Below, one piece after another: positions 1 through 7,747 of a stretch of 40,361 nucleotides of DNA. Position 1 is the first letter of the stretch. The number at the start of each line of letters is the position of its first letter. Both the position numbers and the translations under genes were made by a program. Source of the DNA: JBJEQG01 sp051881635 (lineage in GTDB: Bacteria > Bacillota > Clostridia > Oscillospirales > Acutalibacteraceae); NCBI GenBank assembly GCA_051881635.1, contig JBJEQG010000138.1, forward strand, positions 1 to 40,361, given 5' to 3'. The notes under the pieces are model-generated. The model made no database searches. It saw only the letters and a program-made list of their open reading frames with translations, and had not been told where the DNA came from.

Positions 1-52
1 CGCATGACTGTTAATCATGATGTCACTGGTTCGAGCCCAGTTGGGGGAGCCA
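1..52 (+). tRNA. tRNA-Asn (GTT), 5' end cut off by window
   Basis: The 3' part of a tRNA. A CATGA/TCATG anticodon stem encloses the loop CTGTTAA, giving anticodon GTT (Asn). A T-arm with GGTTCGAGCC follows, then the acceptor 3' strand and an encoded CCA at 50-52. The D-arm and acceptor 5' strand lie outside the window. Confidence 0.93.
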
Positions 53-94
53 AAATAAGGCCGTTGCTTTATAAAAGCGGCGGTCTATTTGTTA

Positions 95-171
95 GGACCA
101 TTAGCTCAGTTGGTCAGAGCCACCGGCTCATAACCGGTTGGTCCGGGGTTCGAGTCCCTGATGGTCCACCA
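95..171 (+). tRNA. tRNA with CAT anticodon (Ile2 or elongator Met)
   Basis: Complete cloverleaf: acceptor GGACCAT pairs with ATGGTCC, the D-arm contains AGCTCAGTTGGT, the anticodon stem ACCGG/CCGGT holds the loop CTCATAA, and the T-arm contains GGTTCGAGTCC. CCA is encoded. CAT may be elongator Met, or Ile2 if the C is lysidinylated by TilS. The GGACC acceptor and CTCATAA loop resemble what I recall of Firmicutes Ile2 tRNAs, so I lean that way, though pipelines usually call such genes tRNA-Met. It lies 42 bases after tRNA-Asn, probably in the same transcript. Confidence 0.9.
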
Positions 172-173
172 TA

Positions 174-213
174 ATGCCACCGTGATTTTGATAGAATTAC
201 GGTGGCATATTTC
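174..213 (+). terminator. terminator hairpin directly after the tRNA cluster
   Basis: A perfect 10-bp inverted repeat (174-183 with 199-208) begins 3 bases after the tRNA CCA. A short T-rich stretch follows (TATTTCT). The weak U-tract may explain the second hairpin downstream. Confidence 0.7.
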
Positions 214-295
214 TGTAAAAGACCGTAGATTTAAAACTTGTGTTTTTTCTGTTCTCATGGGGATTGGTTTTCTATTAAAGTTACTATGCATTTTC

Positions 296-340
296 AAAAG
301 CCCACTGTAATTTGTATAGAATTACAGTGGGCTTTTCTTT
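296..340 (+). terminator. second terminator hairpin of the tRNA cluster
   Basis: A 17-bp stem (296-312 with 320-336) with a 7-base loop, followed by a T-rich tail to 340. Its 3' arm and loop (TAGAATTACAGTGGGC) closely resemble those of the hairpin at 174-208 (TAGAATTACGGTGGCA). Nothing else recognisable lies between the two hairpins (214-295). Confidence 0.75.
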
Positions 341-347
341 ACTCAGG

Positions 348-383
348 AAAACAGTCCTGTCGAAATTTCGATGGGACTGTTTT
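348..383. terminator. bidirectional terminator between tRNA cluster and small reverse gene
   Basis: The arms AAAACAGTCC (348-357) and GGACTGTTTT (374-383) enclose an inner palindrome TCGAAATTTCGA. T-runs occur on both strands, so it can end the reverse gene at 404-568 and back up the tRNA terminators. Confidence 0.75.
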
Positions 384-403
384 TGGATTTATTGGAAAAT
401 AGA

Positions 404-568
404 TTATTCATTGGAGGAACAAAATGCCTTTTGGGCGGCGATTGTGTCTAAGGTATCGCCAATCTGAGAAAAAATGGCAGCTGCTAAATTTAACTCATTT
501 TCAGTGAGATTTTGGGCAAGAATATTTGAGAAAGCAGTTACAAGTGCAGTGATTTCGCAAGGATTCAT
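404..568 (-). CDS. small hypothetical protein, 54 residues (DUF6774-like?)
   Basis: A 54-residue acidic, helical protein starting MNPCEITALVTAF, with a central stretch NELNLAAAIFSQIGDTLDTIAAQ. An excellent ribosome site (AAAGGAGATGAC) precedes the ATG at 566-568, so I reject the longer reading frame that would start at 610. The pattern (N-terminal NPCE, then a helix rich in Ala/Ile ending near a Cys) resembles small clostridial proteins of the DUF6774 type, recalled rather than searched. No signal peptide or membrane segment is seen. It is monocistronic and divergent from the XpaC-like operon, sharing an AT-rich promoter region with it. Function unknown. Confidence is high that it is a gene, low on family. 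Confidence 0.75.
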   Translation of the reverse strand: MNPCEITALVTAFSNILAQNLTENELNLAAAIFSQIGDTLDTIAAQKAFCSSNE

Positions 569-604
569 GATGTCATCTCCTTTGTTGAGAAAATAAAAAG
601 CATC

Positions 605-633
605 TTGCACTTTATAAAACTATATTATATAAT
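605..633 (+). promoter_or_regulatory. sigma-A promoter of the XpaC-VWA-TelA operon
   Basis: TTGCAC (605-610), 17-base spacer, TATAAT (628-633), about 40 bases before the first start codon. The -10 lies inside a 14-base perfect palindrome (622-635), so a TATAAT also exists on the opposite strand, facing the small reverse gene. Only the forward direction has a good -35. Confidence 0.8.
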
Positions 634-673
634 ATGATTAGTATAAAAAATTGGAAATAAGGGGCTTGTGAAA

Positions 674-1435
674 ATGAAAAGAAAACGCTGGCTTCGTGTC
701 ATCTCTTTGACATTGGGATTAGCTGCAGTTGATGTTGTGCTTTTTTCAAAAAGCCTTATTGGGTTGTCTTTTGCAAGCGAAAATATTTTGGTTTCCGCAT
801 TGGCATTTACGGCAGTGGCAGCAAATGTTTTAGTGGGCGGTATTGGTTATTATAACCTTCTCTTTAAACCTGTCGAACCGATGAAACTATACAAACGCAA
901 TGAATTGAATGAACCAAAGGATTACTTTGCAGCGTTGGAAAAGGCTTACGACAAAAGGGTGTTTAATTCCTATGTGGATAGGGCAAACGAGCAGCTCCGC
1001 CGTTTTGAAAGCAAAAGTGAGGCTTTGACAACGCTTTTACTGCAATCTTTCTCTCCTGAGGAAATGTCTTTCCAACACTTTAACAATGTTCTTGGCAGTG
1101 TCAAAAAGCTGTTTTTGGGCAATCTGAAAAAGATGATTAACCGTATTGTTATTTTTGACGAGGAAGATTTTGAAAAGACAAGTAATCTCTTGCTGGATAA
1201 TGTTCAAAATTATGAGGATCGTCAGCGTATTCAATCAAAAGTGGAAGTTTATAATGAGCATATTGCTTTTGTGGATACAATGCTTAATGATAACGATGAT
1301 ATATTGATTAAAATGGATAAGTTGCTTTTGGAAATTTCTAAGCTGGACGGTTTACAAGATGATGATTTTGATAATCTTCTTGCTGTTCAGGAAATCAATG
1401 AATTGATTTCCAATATGAAGTATTATAAGCAATAA
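674..1435 (+). CDS. XpaC-like two-helix membrane protein with cytoplasmic coiled coil
   Basis: A 253-residue protein with two predicted membrane helices (about 7-28 and 36-58), then a soluble helical region rich in Glu, Lys and Asn that looks like a coiled coil (about 75-253). Start choice: AAGGGG at 659-664 sits 9 bases before ATG 674 and only 3 before the alternative GTG 668, so I prefer ATG. It is the first gene of an operon that continues 19 bases on into a VWA surface protein and then telA. In Bacillus, xpaC is a neighbour of the telA homologue yaaN, and the topology here fits that family; the call rests on this context more than on motifs. Likely role: membrane partner of TelA in envelope or toxic-compound stress (inference). 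No catalytic residues are recognised. Confidence 0.65.
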   Translation: MKRKRWLRVISLTLGLAAVDVVLFSKSLIGLSFASENILVSALAFTAVAANVLVGGIGYYNLLFKPVEPMKLYKRNELNEPKDYFAALEKAYDKRVFNSYVDRANEQLRRFESKSEALTTLLLQSFSPEEMSFQHFNNVLGSVKKLFLGNLKKMINRIVIFDEEDFEKTSNLLLDNVQNYEDRQRIQSKVEVYNEHIAFVDTMLNDNDDILIKMDKLLLEISKLDGLQDDDFDNLLAVQEINELISNMKYYKQ

Positions 1436-1454
1436 AAAAATAGGAGGGAAAGAA

Positions 1455-3164
1455 ATGTCTAAACTCAGTACGGGTAAAAAAATTGCTTTGTTGGCTTTGA
1501 TTATTGTGGTACTTTTTGGAATGATTTACGGCGGATTGGTTCTTATACAAAGTTTAAATGCCATGCAGGAAGAAAATGAGCCTGTGACAACAGAGAATGT
1601 CGGAGAAAAAATGGCAAATCTTTTGGAAAAAATCAATGTTGTTGAAACAGAACCCCGTAAGGCAACCATTACCGGCAGTGATATTCTTTCCGAACAAGAC
1701 GAGCTTCCAAGTATTGAAAGTTATCCGTTAAGTGTAACAAATACGACAGAACATTATATTGAAATATTTTCTTCTCCCGAAAAGGCGGGTGAGGGAACAG
1801 ACGGCTGGCTGAATGAGGTTGCCGAAAAATTTAATGCTGAAAGTTTTACCGTTAATGGCGAGGTTGTATCGGTTGCAGTGCGTTCGGTTTCTTCGGGTTT
1901 GGCGGTTGACTATATTACATCGGGAAAATATGTACCGGATGCTTTTACGCCCTCAAATGAATATTGGGGTGCTTTTGTACAGGCAAAAGGTGTACAGATT
2001 ACAAAAATTACAGACCGTTTAGTTGGTAATACAGCGGGCATTTTGATTTCTAACAATAGATATAATAAGCTTATTGAGAAATATGGTGCTGTCAATATGA
2101 AAGTTATAACGGAGGCGACAAGTAGCAACGAAATCGCTATGGGTTATACCAATCCGTTTGTCAGCTCTACAGGACTGAATTTTTTAGTCAGCACGCTTTA
2201 TGCTTATGATGCGGATAATCTTTTGAGCGATACGGCTGTTGCAGGATTTCAGACTTTCCAGAAAAATGTGCCGTTAGTTTCATATAATACATTACAGATG
2301 AGAGAGGCGGCTGAATCCGGTTCTTTGGACGCTTTTATTTTGGAATACCAGTCTTATGTTAATGACCCGACTTTGACATCGGATTATAAGTTTACGGCAT
2401 TTGGTATTCGCCATGATAACCCGTTGTATCAGATTGGAAAATTGAGTGACGAAAAGGCGAAAATTTTAAATTTGTTCTCTACATATTGTCTGTCGGAAGA
2501 ATCACAAAAATTGGCATCACAGTATGGCTTTAACGGTAACGAAAATTATAAGAGCGAATTGCCGCAAAATATAGAAGGTTCACAGCTTGTTAAAGCACAA
2601 TCTCTTTATAAGGAAAATAAAGACAGCGGCAAAGCGGTTATGGCTGTTTTTGTTGCGGATATTTCTGGCAGTATGTTGGGTGATCCGCTTAATTCCCTGA
2701 AAACTTCACTCTTGAACTCAATGCAGTATATTAACTCAGAAAACTATATTGGGCTTGTATCATACAACAGTAAGGTTTATGTTAATTTGCCGATAGGTCA
2801 GTTTAATCTTAATCAGCAGGCATATTTTAAAGGTGCGGTTGAAGATTTGGACGCCTCAGGTCAAACAGCAACAAATGATGCTCTTTTGGTTGCTTTAAAT
2901 ATGCTTCAAGAGAAATTAAAAGAATGTCCAGACGCCAAACCTATGATTTTCCTTTTGAGTGACGGTGAACAGAACACAGGTTATTCTCTCAATGATATTT
3001 CGGGAGTTTTGGGTACATACGAAATTCCGGTTTATACAATCGGTTATAATGCCAATATTGCAGCATTACAGCGGATTTCGGAAATAAATGAGGCGGCAAC
3101 GATTGACGCAAACAGTGATGATATAGTTTATCAGCTGAAAAATCTGTTTAATTCTCAAATGTAA
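1455..3164 (+). CDS. membrane-anchored surface protein: solute-binding-like region plus VWA domain
   Basis: A 569-residue protein preceded by AGGAGGGA. An N-terminal membrane anchor (about 9-33) is followed by a linker, a region of about 90-390 that reads like a type II solute-binding fold (phrases such as GWLNEVAEKFN, ISNNRYNKL and a late EESQKLASQYGF), and a C-terminal von Willebrand A domain (about 395-567). The VWA metal site is complete: DISGS (D402, S404, S406), T471 in GQT, and D503 in LLSDGEQ. The protein should face outward and use a metal-dependent site to grip a partner. The fusion of a ligand-binding-like domain to VWA, between an XpaC-like protein and TelA, suggests a sensor or scaffold that transmits an outside condition to the cytoplasmic TelA; this is inference. 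Confidence 0.8.
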   Translation: MSKLSTGKKIALLALIIVVLFGMIYGGLVLIQSLNAMQEENEPVTTENVGEKMANLLEKINVVETEPRKATITGSDILSEQDELPSIESYPLSVTNTTEHYIEIFSSPEKAGEGTDGWLNEVAEKFNAESFTVNGEVVSVAVRSVSSGLAVDYITSGKYVPDAFTPSNEYWGAFVQAKGVQITKITDRLVGNTAGILISNNRYNKLIEKYGAVNMKVITEATSSNEIAMGYTNPFVSSTGLNFLVSTLYAYDADNLLSDTAVAGFQTFQKNVPLVSYNTLQMREAAESGSLDAFILEYQSYVNDPTLTSDYKFTAFGIRHDNPLYQIGKLSDEKAKILNLFSTYCLSEESQKLASQYGFNGNENYKSELPQNIEGSQLVKAQSLYKENKDSGKAVMAVFVADISGSMLGDPLNSLKTSLLNSMQYINSENYIGLVSYNSKVYVNLPIGQFNLNQQAYFKGAVEDLDASGQTATNDALLVALNMLQEKLKECPDAKPMIFLLSDGEQNTGYSLNDISGVLGTYEIPVYTIGYNANIAALQRISEINEAATIDANSDDIVYQLKNLFNSQM

Positions 3165-3191
3165 AATTTCAAGTGTAAAGGAGTATGATTT

Positions 3192-4349
3192 ATGGGATTT
3201 TCAATGAATGTTGAGCGTGTTGACGATGTTAAAAAAGAGGTTGAGGAAAAGCTTGCCCCGACTGAGGAACAGAAAACGGAAATTCACTCTCAGGCGGACG
3301 AGAATGCACAAGCTCTCTTTGAAGTAGATTTGGGTTCTTTGGAGGACAGAAGAAATATTGTTTCCTCTATTGAAAATTTCGGTAGTGATATTGTCGCTCG
3401 CTCCACGCAGAAAAATCAGCTTTTGGAAACACGCCTTGTTGATTTGAGTAAAATGGGCGGTGAAAGCGGTACGATTGTTAATGGTTTGTCGCAACTTCAA
3501 TCTCACATGAAAGATTTAGACCCGTCCGGTTTGGATTTTACAAAAAAAGGCTTTTTGGGTCGTATTTCCAATCCTGTTCGTTCTTATTTTTCAAAATTTG
3601 AAAAGGCTGACAATGTTATTGGAGATATTATTGAGTCTTTGGGCAAAGGAAAAGCAGTTTTGAAAAATGATAATACCACTTTGGAGATTGAACAACTTTC
3701 TTTGCGTGACTTAACTTTGAAGTTAAACCAACAAATTGAGTTGGGTACACAAATGGACGATGCAATTTCCCGTGCCATAGAAAAAGCCCGTACAGAAAAT
3801 GTTGATGATGAGCGGATTAAGTTTGTTGAGGAAGAAGTTTTGTTCCCGCTCCGTCAAAAGATTATGGACTTACAGCAAATGCAGGCAGTAAATATGCAGG
3901 GTATTGTTGCTATGGAGGTTGTTCGCCGTAATAACAAGGAGTTAATCCGTGCCGTAGAGCGTGCCGAAAATGTAACTTTATCAGCTTTAAGAGTGGCTGT
4001 AACCGTTGCAAGTGCGTTATATAATCAAAAGATTGTTCTTGAAAAGGTTAAGGCAGTTAATGAAGAAACAAACCGTTTGATTTCCGCAACCTCAAAAATG
4101 CTGAAACAACAGGGAACTGAAATTCAACAGGGAGCTATGGAAGCAAATATTTCTATTGATACCTTGAAAGAGGCATTTGCTGATACATTTGAGGCTTTGG
4201 ACGCTATTTCAACTTATAAATCCAAAGCATTGCCGCAGATGAAAGTAACGATTGACCAATTCAAGGCTTTGGCAACAGAGGGCGAAAAGAAAATTCAACA
4301 GCTTGAAAGTGCAAGCGAAACCGCCCGTCGTTTTGAGTCCGGTGAATAA
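3192..4349 (+). CDS. telA: TelA/KlaA family toxic-anion resistance protein
   Basis: A 385-residue, almost wholly helical cytoplasmic protein with no signal peptide. The family core is clear: IEQLSLRDLTLKLNQQI, FPLRQKIMDLQQMQAVNMQG, then the conserved ERAENVTLSALRVAVTVASAL segment and the MLKQQGTEIQQGA stretch near the end. Length matches TelA proteins. A good site (AAAGGAG) precedes ATG 3192, 27 bases after the VWA gene. TelA homologues are linked to tellurite and other toxic anions and to membrane-active antibiotics, but the molecular activity is not settled. The operon suggests work at the inner membrane face with its two membrane-bound neighbours. No terminator is obvious before yqeY, 91 bases downstream. 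Confidence 0.88.
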   Translation: MGFSMNVERVDDVKKEVEEKLAPTEEQKTEIHSQADENAQALFEVDLGSLEDRRNIVSSIENFGSDIVARSTQKNQLLETRLVDLSKMGGESGTIVNGLSQLQSHMKDLDPSGLDFTKKGFLGRISNPVRSYFSKFEKADNVIGDIIESLGKGKAVLKNDNTTLEIEQLSLRDLTLKLNQQIELGTQMDDAISRAIEKARTENVDDERIKFVEEEVLFPLRQKIMDLQQMQAVNMQGIVAMEVVRRNNKELIRAVERAENVTLSALRVAVTVASALYNQKIVLEKVKAVNEETNRLISATSKMLKQQGTEIQQGAMEANISIDTLKEAFADTFEALDAISTYKSKALPQMKVTIDQFKALATEGEKKIQQLESASETARRFESGE

Positions 4350-4440
4350 GGATATATCGTGATATTTTTTAGATAGAGAGTGGGAAAATAATGAGAGGTT
4401 TTGTTGTTTTTCGGCTCAGATAGAAATAGAGGGAATAAAT

Positions 4441-4887
4441 ATGTCAAAGATTGATGTTGTACGCAAGGAAATGATGAACGCCATGAAAAGCGGCGATAAG
4501 GAGAGAAAGGAAGCTCTTTCCATGTTGCTTGCCGCTTTGAAGGCAAAGTTTATTGATAAGCGTGGAGACTTGACCGAAGCAGAAGAAAATGCGGTTGTTA
4601 TGAAGGAAATCAAGCAGCTTGAAGAAACGCTGTCTACATTACCCGCAGACCGTGTTGAGATGATTGAACAGACCAAAAACCGTATTGCTGTTTATAAAGA
4701 ATTTATGCCTAAATTGATGGACGCCGAAGAAATCCGCACAATTGTGCGTGAAGTTCTGGAAAAGCTGAATATCACACAGCCAACGGCAAAGGATAAAGGT
4801 TTGATTATGAAAAACCTTATGCCGGTTGTTAATGGTAAAGCTGACGGCAAACTTGTCAACCAAATTGTTGGTGAATTTATAGGCTGA
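4441..4887 (+). CDS. yqeY: YqeY/GatB C-terminal-like family protein
   Basis: A 148-residue cytoplasmic protein, full length for YqeY. The N-terminal helical part (MSKIDVVRKEMMNAMKSGDK) and the C-terminal signature (LMPVVNGKADGKLVNQIVGEF) match the family, which resembles the tail domain of the GatB amidotransferase subunit. That domain contacts tRNA in GatB; the role of free-standing YqeY is not established. An AGAGGGA site precedes the start. It may be read from the upstream promoter or its own; none is clear in the 91-base gap. A strong bidirectional terminator follows at 4954-4989. Confidence 0.9.
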   Translation: MSKIDVVRKEMMNAMKSGDKERKEALSMLLAALKAKFIDKRGDLTEAEENAVVMKEIKQLEETLSTLPADRVEMIEQTKNRIAVYKEFMPKLMDAEEIRTIVREVLEKLNITQPTAKDKGLIMKNLMPVVNGKADGKLVNQIVGEFIG

Positions 4888-4953
4888 TGAACAAAGACGG
4901 AGAGTTGCCGTTGAATTAAGGTTTATGGAGCTAAGAAATTCGGCTGAGTAATA

Positions 4954-4989
4954 AAAGAGGAGAACCGCTGTTTTAGGGTTCTCCTCTTT
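4954..4989. terminator. bidirectional terminator between yqeY and the reverse MBL-like gene
   Basis: A perfect 13-bp stem (4954-4966 with 4977-4989) with A/T-rich flanks on both sides, between convergent genes. Confidence 0.85.
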
Positions 4990-4992
4990 GTT

Positions 4993-5784
4993 TTACAAAT
5001 TTTGTATTTGTGGTTCGTTTGCAAATATGCAGCGGACATCGGGATTGTCCGCCAAAAAACGGCGAAGATTATTTAAGGTGTTTAAATATTGGTCGCTGTT
5101 ATATTGCTGTTTTAGGAAATGCTTTGTCGGTTCAGTATTGAGATGTTCGGTGTTAATGCAGGCATGAGCCGCCAAAAGTATTTGTTGTTCTGGAAGAAAA
5201 AGTCCGATATGCCCTTTGGCATAACCGTTGAGTGCAACACCTAAAACAGAGCCGTCACCGAATAAATCATAAATATAAGAGAAATAATTTTTCAAAACGG
5301 TTTTTTCGTTGAAAAGAGCAAGAGGTTTGCGAAATATGCTATTTGGAGGAACCAAACGCTTTGGAATATATTCGTTGAATAAAGATGTATTGAGTGAAGC
5401 AAGGGCTTGTGCAGTAGCGTATAGGGTATAGTTTGAAAAATTGGGCAGACCGCCGATACTATCCAACGCCGCATGAGAGAGTACAATACGGCGGATACAT
5501 TGTTCGTCCATACCCTCAGAGGAGAGTTGAACGGATAAGTTTTCTGACGGTGTATAGGCGATTTTATGACAGCGTTTAAAGAGTATTGTTTTGGGATTAA
5601 AAGGAGAAATGAAACGGGAATAACCGCTGTTAAAAAGAATATTGCCTAATTGTTTATGTTCAATACGAAATACCCATTCAGGAAGAACAAGCTTTTGGTG
5701 TTTGGGAGTATCGGCTTTGGAGTAAGTCCGATGACCGCAGATATAAGGGGTTACGGAAATAATCTTTGTGGAGTGTTTTTTCAT
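4993..5784 (-). CDS. metallo-beta-lactamase-fold protein with degenerate metal site
   Basis: A 263-residue protein with no signal peptide. Layout follows the lactonase-like branch of the MBL fold: an early strand region (GNILFNSGYSRFI), the position of the HxHxDH motif, a middle GDGS, a late PGHxPGH-like site and a GDA-like site. Most ligands are replaced: HxHxDH reads H104-A-A-L-D108-S, the late site reads G-Y188-A-K-G-H192, and the GDA position reads A-H207-A. I therefore predict a non-hydrolytic pseudoenzyme or one with an altered metal site. Start: AAGAAGTGA precedes ATG 5784; the upstream in-frame ATG at 5811 has no ribosome site. The gene stands alone, convergent with yqeY. The reading frame is intact, arguing against a pseudogene. 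Confidence 0.7.
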   Translation of the reverse strand: MKKHSTKIISVTPYICGHRTYSKADTPKHQKLVLPEWVFRIEHKQLGNILFNSGYSRFISPFNPKTILFKRCHKIAYTPSENLSVQLSSEGMDEQCIRRIVLSHAALDSIGGLPNFSNYTLYATAQALASLNTSLFNEYIPKRLVPPNSIFRKPLALFNEKTVLKNYFSYIYDLFGDGSVLGVALNGYAKGHIGLFLPEQQILLAAHACINTEHLNTEPTKHFLKQQYNSDQYLNTLNNLRRFLADNPDVRCIFANEPQIQNL

Positions 5785-5928
5785 TTTAGTCACTTCTTTA
5801 AATTTTAACATTATTTAAAGAATACAATATTTATATGAGGTCTGTCAATAAAATATTTCAAAAAGTTATTTTTGAGGATTAAAAGAGCTAAAAAATCATG
5901 AATTTAAAAAATAGTTTATAATTTATTA

Positions 5929-5957
5929 TTGTATATTGACGATTTTTTTGTTACAAT
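5929..5957 (+). promoter_or_regulatory. sigma-A promoter of the foldase lipoprotein gene
   Basis: TTGTAT (5929-5934), 17-base spacer, TACAAT (5952-5957). The transcript would carry a leader of about 75 bases, with a possible 7-bp hairpin (GATTGCA near 5985 pairing with TGCAGTC near 6010) before the AAAGGAGATG ribosome site. Confidence 0.6.
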
Positions 5958-6037
5958 AAAATAGTATGAAACTACAAGAACAAGGATTGCATCATATTTA
6001 TCATATATATTGCAGTCTAAATTAAAGGAGATGTATT

Positions 6038-7624
6038 ATGATTAAATCTAACACACTTGCAAAAAGAATTTTTGCAGCAGCTTTATCAGCAGCGATTTTG
6101 TTTTCCGTTGCTTTGACGGGGTGCAACAACAATAACGAAAATTCTTCGGGAGAAAGCCAAACTTCTCAAGGTTCGGTGTCTAAAATCACTATTGATGATA
6201 TTCCAGATGCAATTAAGTCTGAGCATTATCAAATTTCACTGGCATTCGTTTCTTATATGTTTAACGATATGTATAATACCTATGCCTCAACATGGGAATA
6301 TTATTATGGTTTTGACCCAACAATTTCCCTTAAAGAACAATATACACCTGCGTCGGGGTCTTCTCAAACATGGTATGATTATTTGTTAGGTCAGGTTAAG
6401 GAACAGGTTTGTCAGGTTATGGTTTTTGCTGAGGCAGCAAAGGCTGACGGTGTGACTTTGACCGAAGAAGAGCAAAACAGTATTTCGTCACAGCTTAGTA
6501 ATTTGAGCGATGAAGCTGCTGAGGCAAGCAAGAGCATGGAGGAATATATTGTTTCACAGTGTGGTCCGGGTGTAACAGAGGCGGATTTGAAAAATTACAG
6601 TGAAATTTTGATTTTGGCACAAAAGTACTATAAAGAAACAAGCGAGTCCTTTACCTATACGGACGCTGATTATGATAAGTACTATCAGGAAAATACCGAA
6701 AGTTTCCAATATTGTGATTATATGTCGTACAGCTTTACAACAACATTGGGCGATTCTGCAACAGATGATGAAAAGAAAGCCGATGCAAATGCTCGAAAGG
6801 CTTTGGCGGACGAACTTGCAAAATGCACAACACAAGAGGCTTTTGAAACTTATGTGAGGGATTATCTGAAAAAGAACCCAAGCCTTGTTGTAACGGCAAC
6901 GACAACCTCGGACGGCGAAACTTCCGAACCAACACAGGAAGAAATTGATACAGCCATCGAAAACAAAATCGGCAAAATGATGGTTGAACAATATTCCTAT
7001 GAAACATCTTCAACACTCGGTAAATGGTTGTTTGCCGATGAACGCAAGAAGAGTGACACAAATGTTTTTGAGGGTGAAACTAGTTGTACGGTGGTTTTGA
7101 TGTTAAAGCCGTCTTATCGTAATGAGTCTGTTGGTAAGAATGTTCGCCATATTTTGATTAAAACGGCAAGCACAAGCTCGACAACTTCCGAAACATCTGA
7201 AACTTCCGGACTGACGGACGATGAGGCAAAGGCTAAGGCGGAGGAAATCTATCAGGAATGGAAAGATGGCGAACATACGGAAGAATCTTTTGGTGTTCTT
7301 GCTACAAAATATTCCGAAGATCCGGGTTCTGTTTCCAGTGGCGGTTTGTATAAAAATATCGCTGAGGGAGAGATGGTTACGGAATTTAACGATTGGTGCT
7401 TTGACGAAAACAGAAAGCCGGGAGATACGGATATTGTCAAAACACGCTTTGGTTATCATATCATGTATTTTGTCGGCAACGGTATGCCGGCATGGAAACA
7501 AACAGCTGATACAGCTATGCGTTCCAATGATACCTATGAAAAGTATCAGGAACTTGCAAAGAAATATACAGTCAACTTTAACGATGATGCTTTGTCAAAG
7601 TTGAATATTATCAGCAGTTCATAA
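6038..7624 (+). CDS. parvulin-type peptidyl-prolyl isomerase lipoprotein (PrsA-like foldase)
   Basis: A 528-residue lipoprotein. The signal peptide ends in lipobox LTGC with the lipidated Cys at residue 29, followed by an Asn/Ser-rich linker. A long helical chaperone-like region spans about 50-345. The PPIC rotamase domain (about 366-490) shows VRHILIK at its start, the central FGVLATKYSEDPGS, a GGLY turn, and the closing VKTRFGYHIMYFVG. It should act outside the membrane to fold or stabilise secreted proteins. The rotamase carries a Ser/Thr-rich insert right after VRHILIK (SSTTSETSETS), unusual at that position. Longer than Bacillus PrsA (about 290 residues). It has its own promoter and terminator, so it is monocistronic. 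Confidence 0.88.
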   Translation: MIKSNTLAKRIFAAALSAAILFSVALTGCNNNNENSSGESQTSQGSVSKITIDDIPDAIKSEHYQISLAFVSYMFNDMYNTYASTWEYYYGFDPTISLKEQYTPASGSSQTWYDYLLGQVKEQVCQVMVFAEAAKADGVTLTEEEQNSISSQLSNLSDEAAEASKSMEEYIVSQCGPGVTEADLKNYSEILILAQKYYKETSESFTYTDADYDKYYQENTESFQYCDYMSYSFTTTLGDSATDDEKKADANARKALADELAKCTTQEAFETYVRDYLKKNPSLVVTATTTSDGETSEPTQEEIDTAIENKIGKMMVEQYSYETSSTLGKWLFADERKKSDTNVFEGETSCTVVLMLKPSYRNESVGKNVRHILIKTASTSSTTSETSETSGLTDDEAKAKAEEIYQEWKDGEHTEESFGVLATKYSEDPGSVSSGGLYKNIAEGEMVTEFNDWCFDENRKPGDTDIVKTRFGYHIMYFVGNGMPAWKQTADTAMRSNDTYEKYQELAKKYTVNFNDDALSKLNIISSS

Positions 7625-7660
7625 TATTGTATCGCTGCCAAAATGTTATAAAGACTCATA

Positions 7661-7707
7661 AAAGCGTACAGAGAATTTGTGGGGTGGCAAACTCTGTACG
7701 CTTTTTT
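7661..7707 (+). terminator. terminator of the foldase gene
   Basis: Stem AAAGCGTACAGAG (7661-7673) pairs with CTCTGTACGCTTT (7692-7704), and the T-run continues to 7707. The 18-base loop is G-rich. Confidence 0.88.
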
Positions 7708-7747
7708 AAGAGTCGGATTTTTAATAATAGAGGAGGAAAAATAAACA

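Noticed and set aside
106..297. Reverse open frame with RDSNPGPTGYEPVALTN
   Set aside because: It is the well-known spurious frame produced by reading a tRNA gene antisense; it overlaps the CAT tRNA.
4350..4440. Possible terminator between telA and yqeY
   Set aside because: The palindrome ATATC-GT-GATAT has only a 2-base loop and five A/T-rich pairs; too weak.
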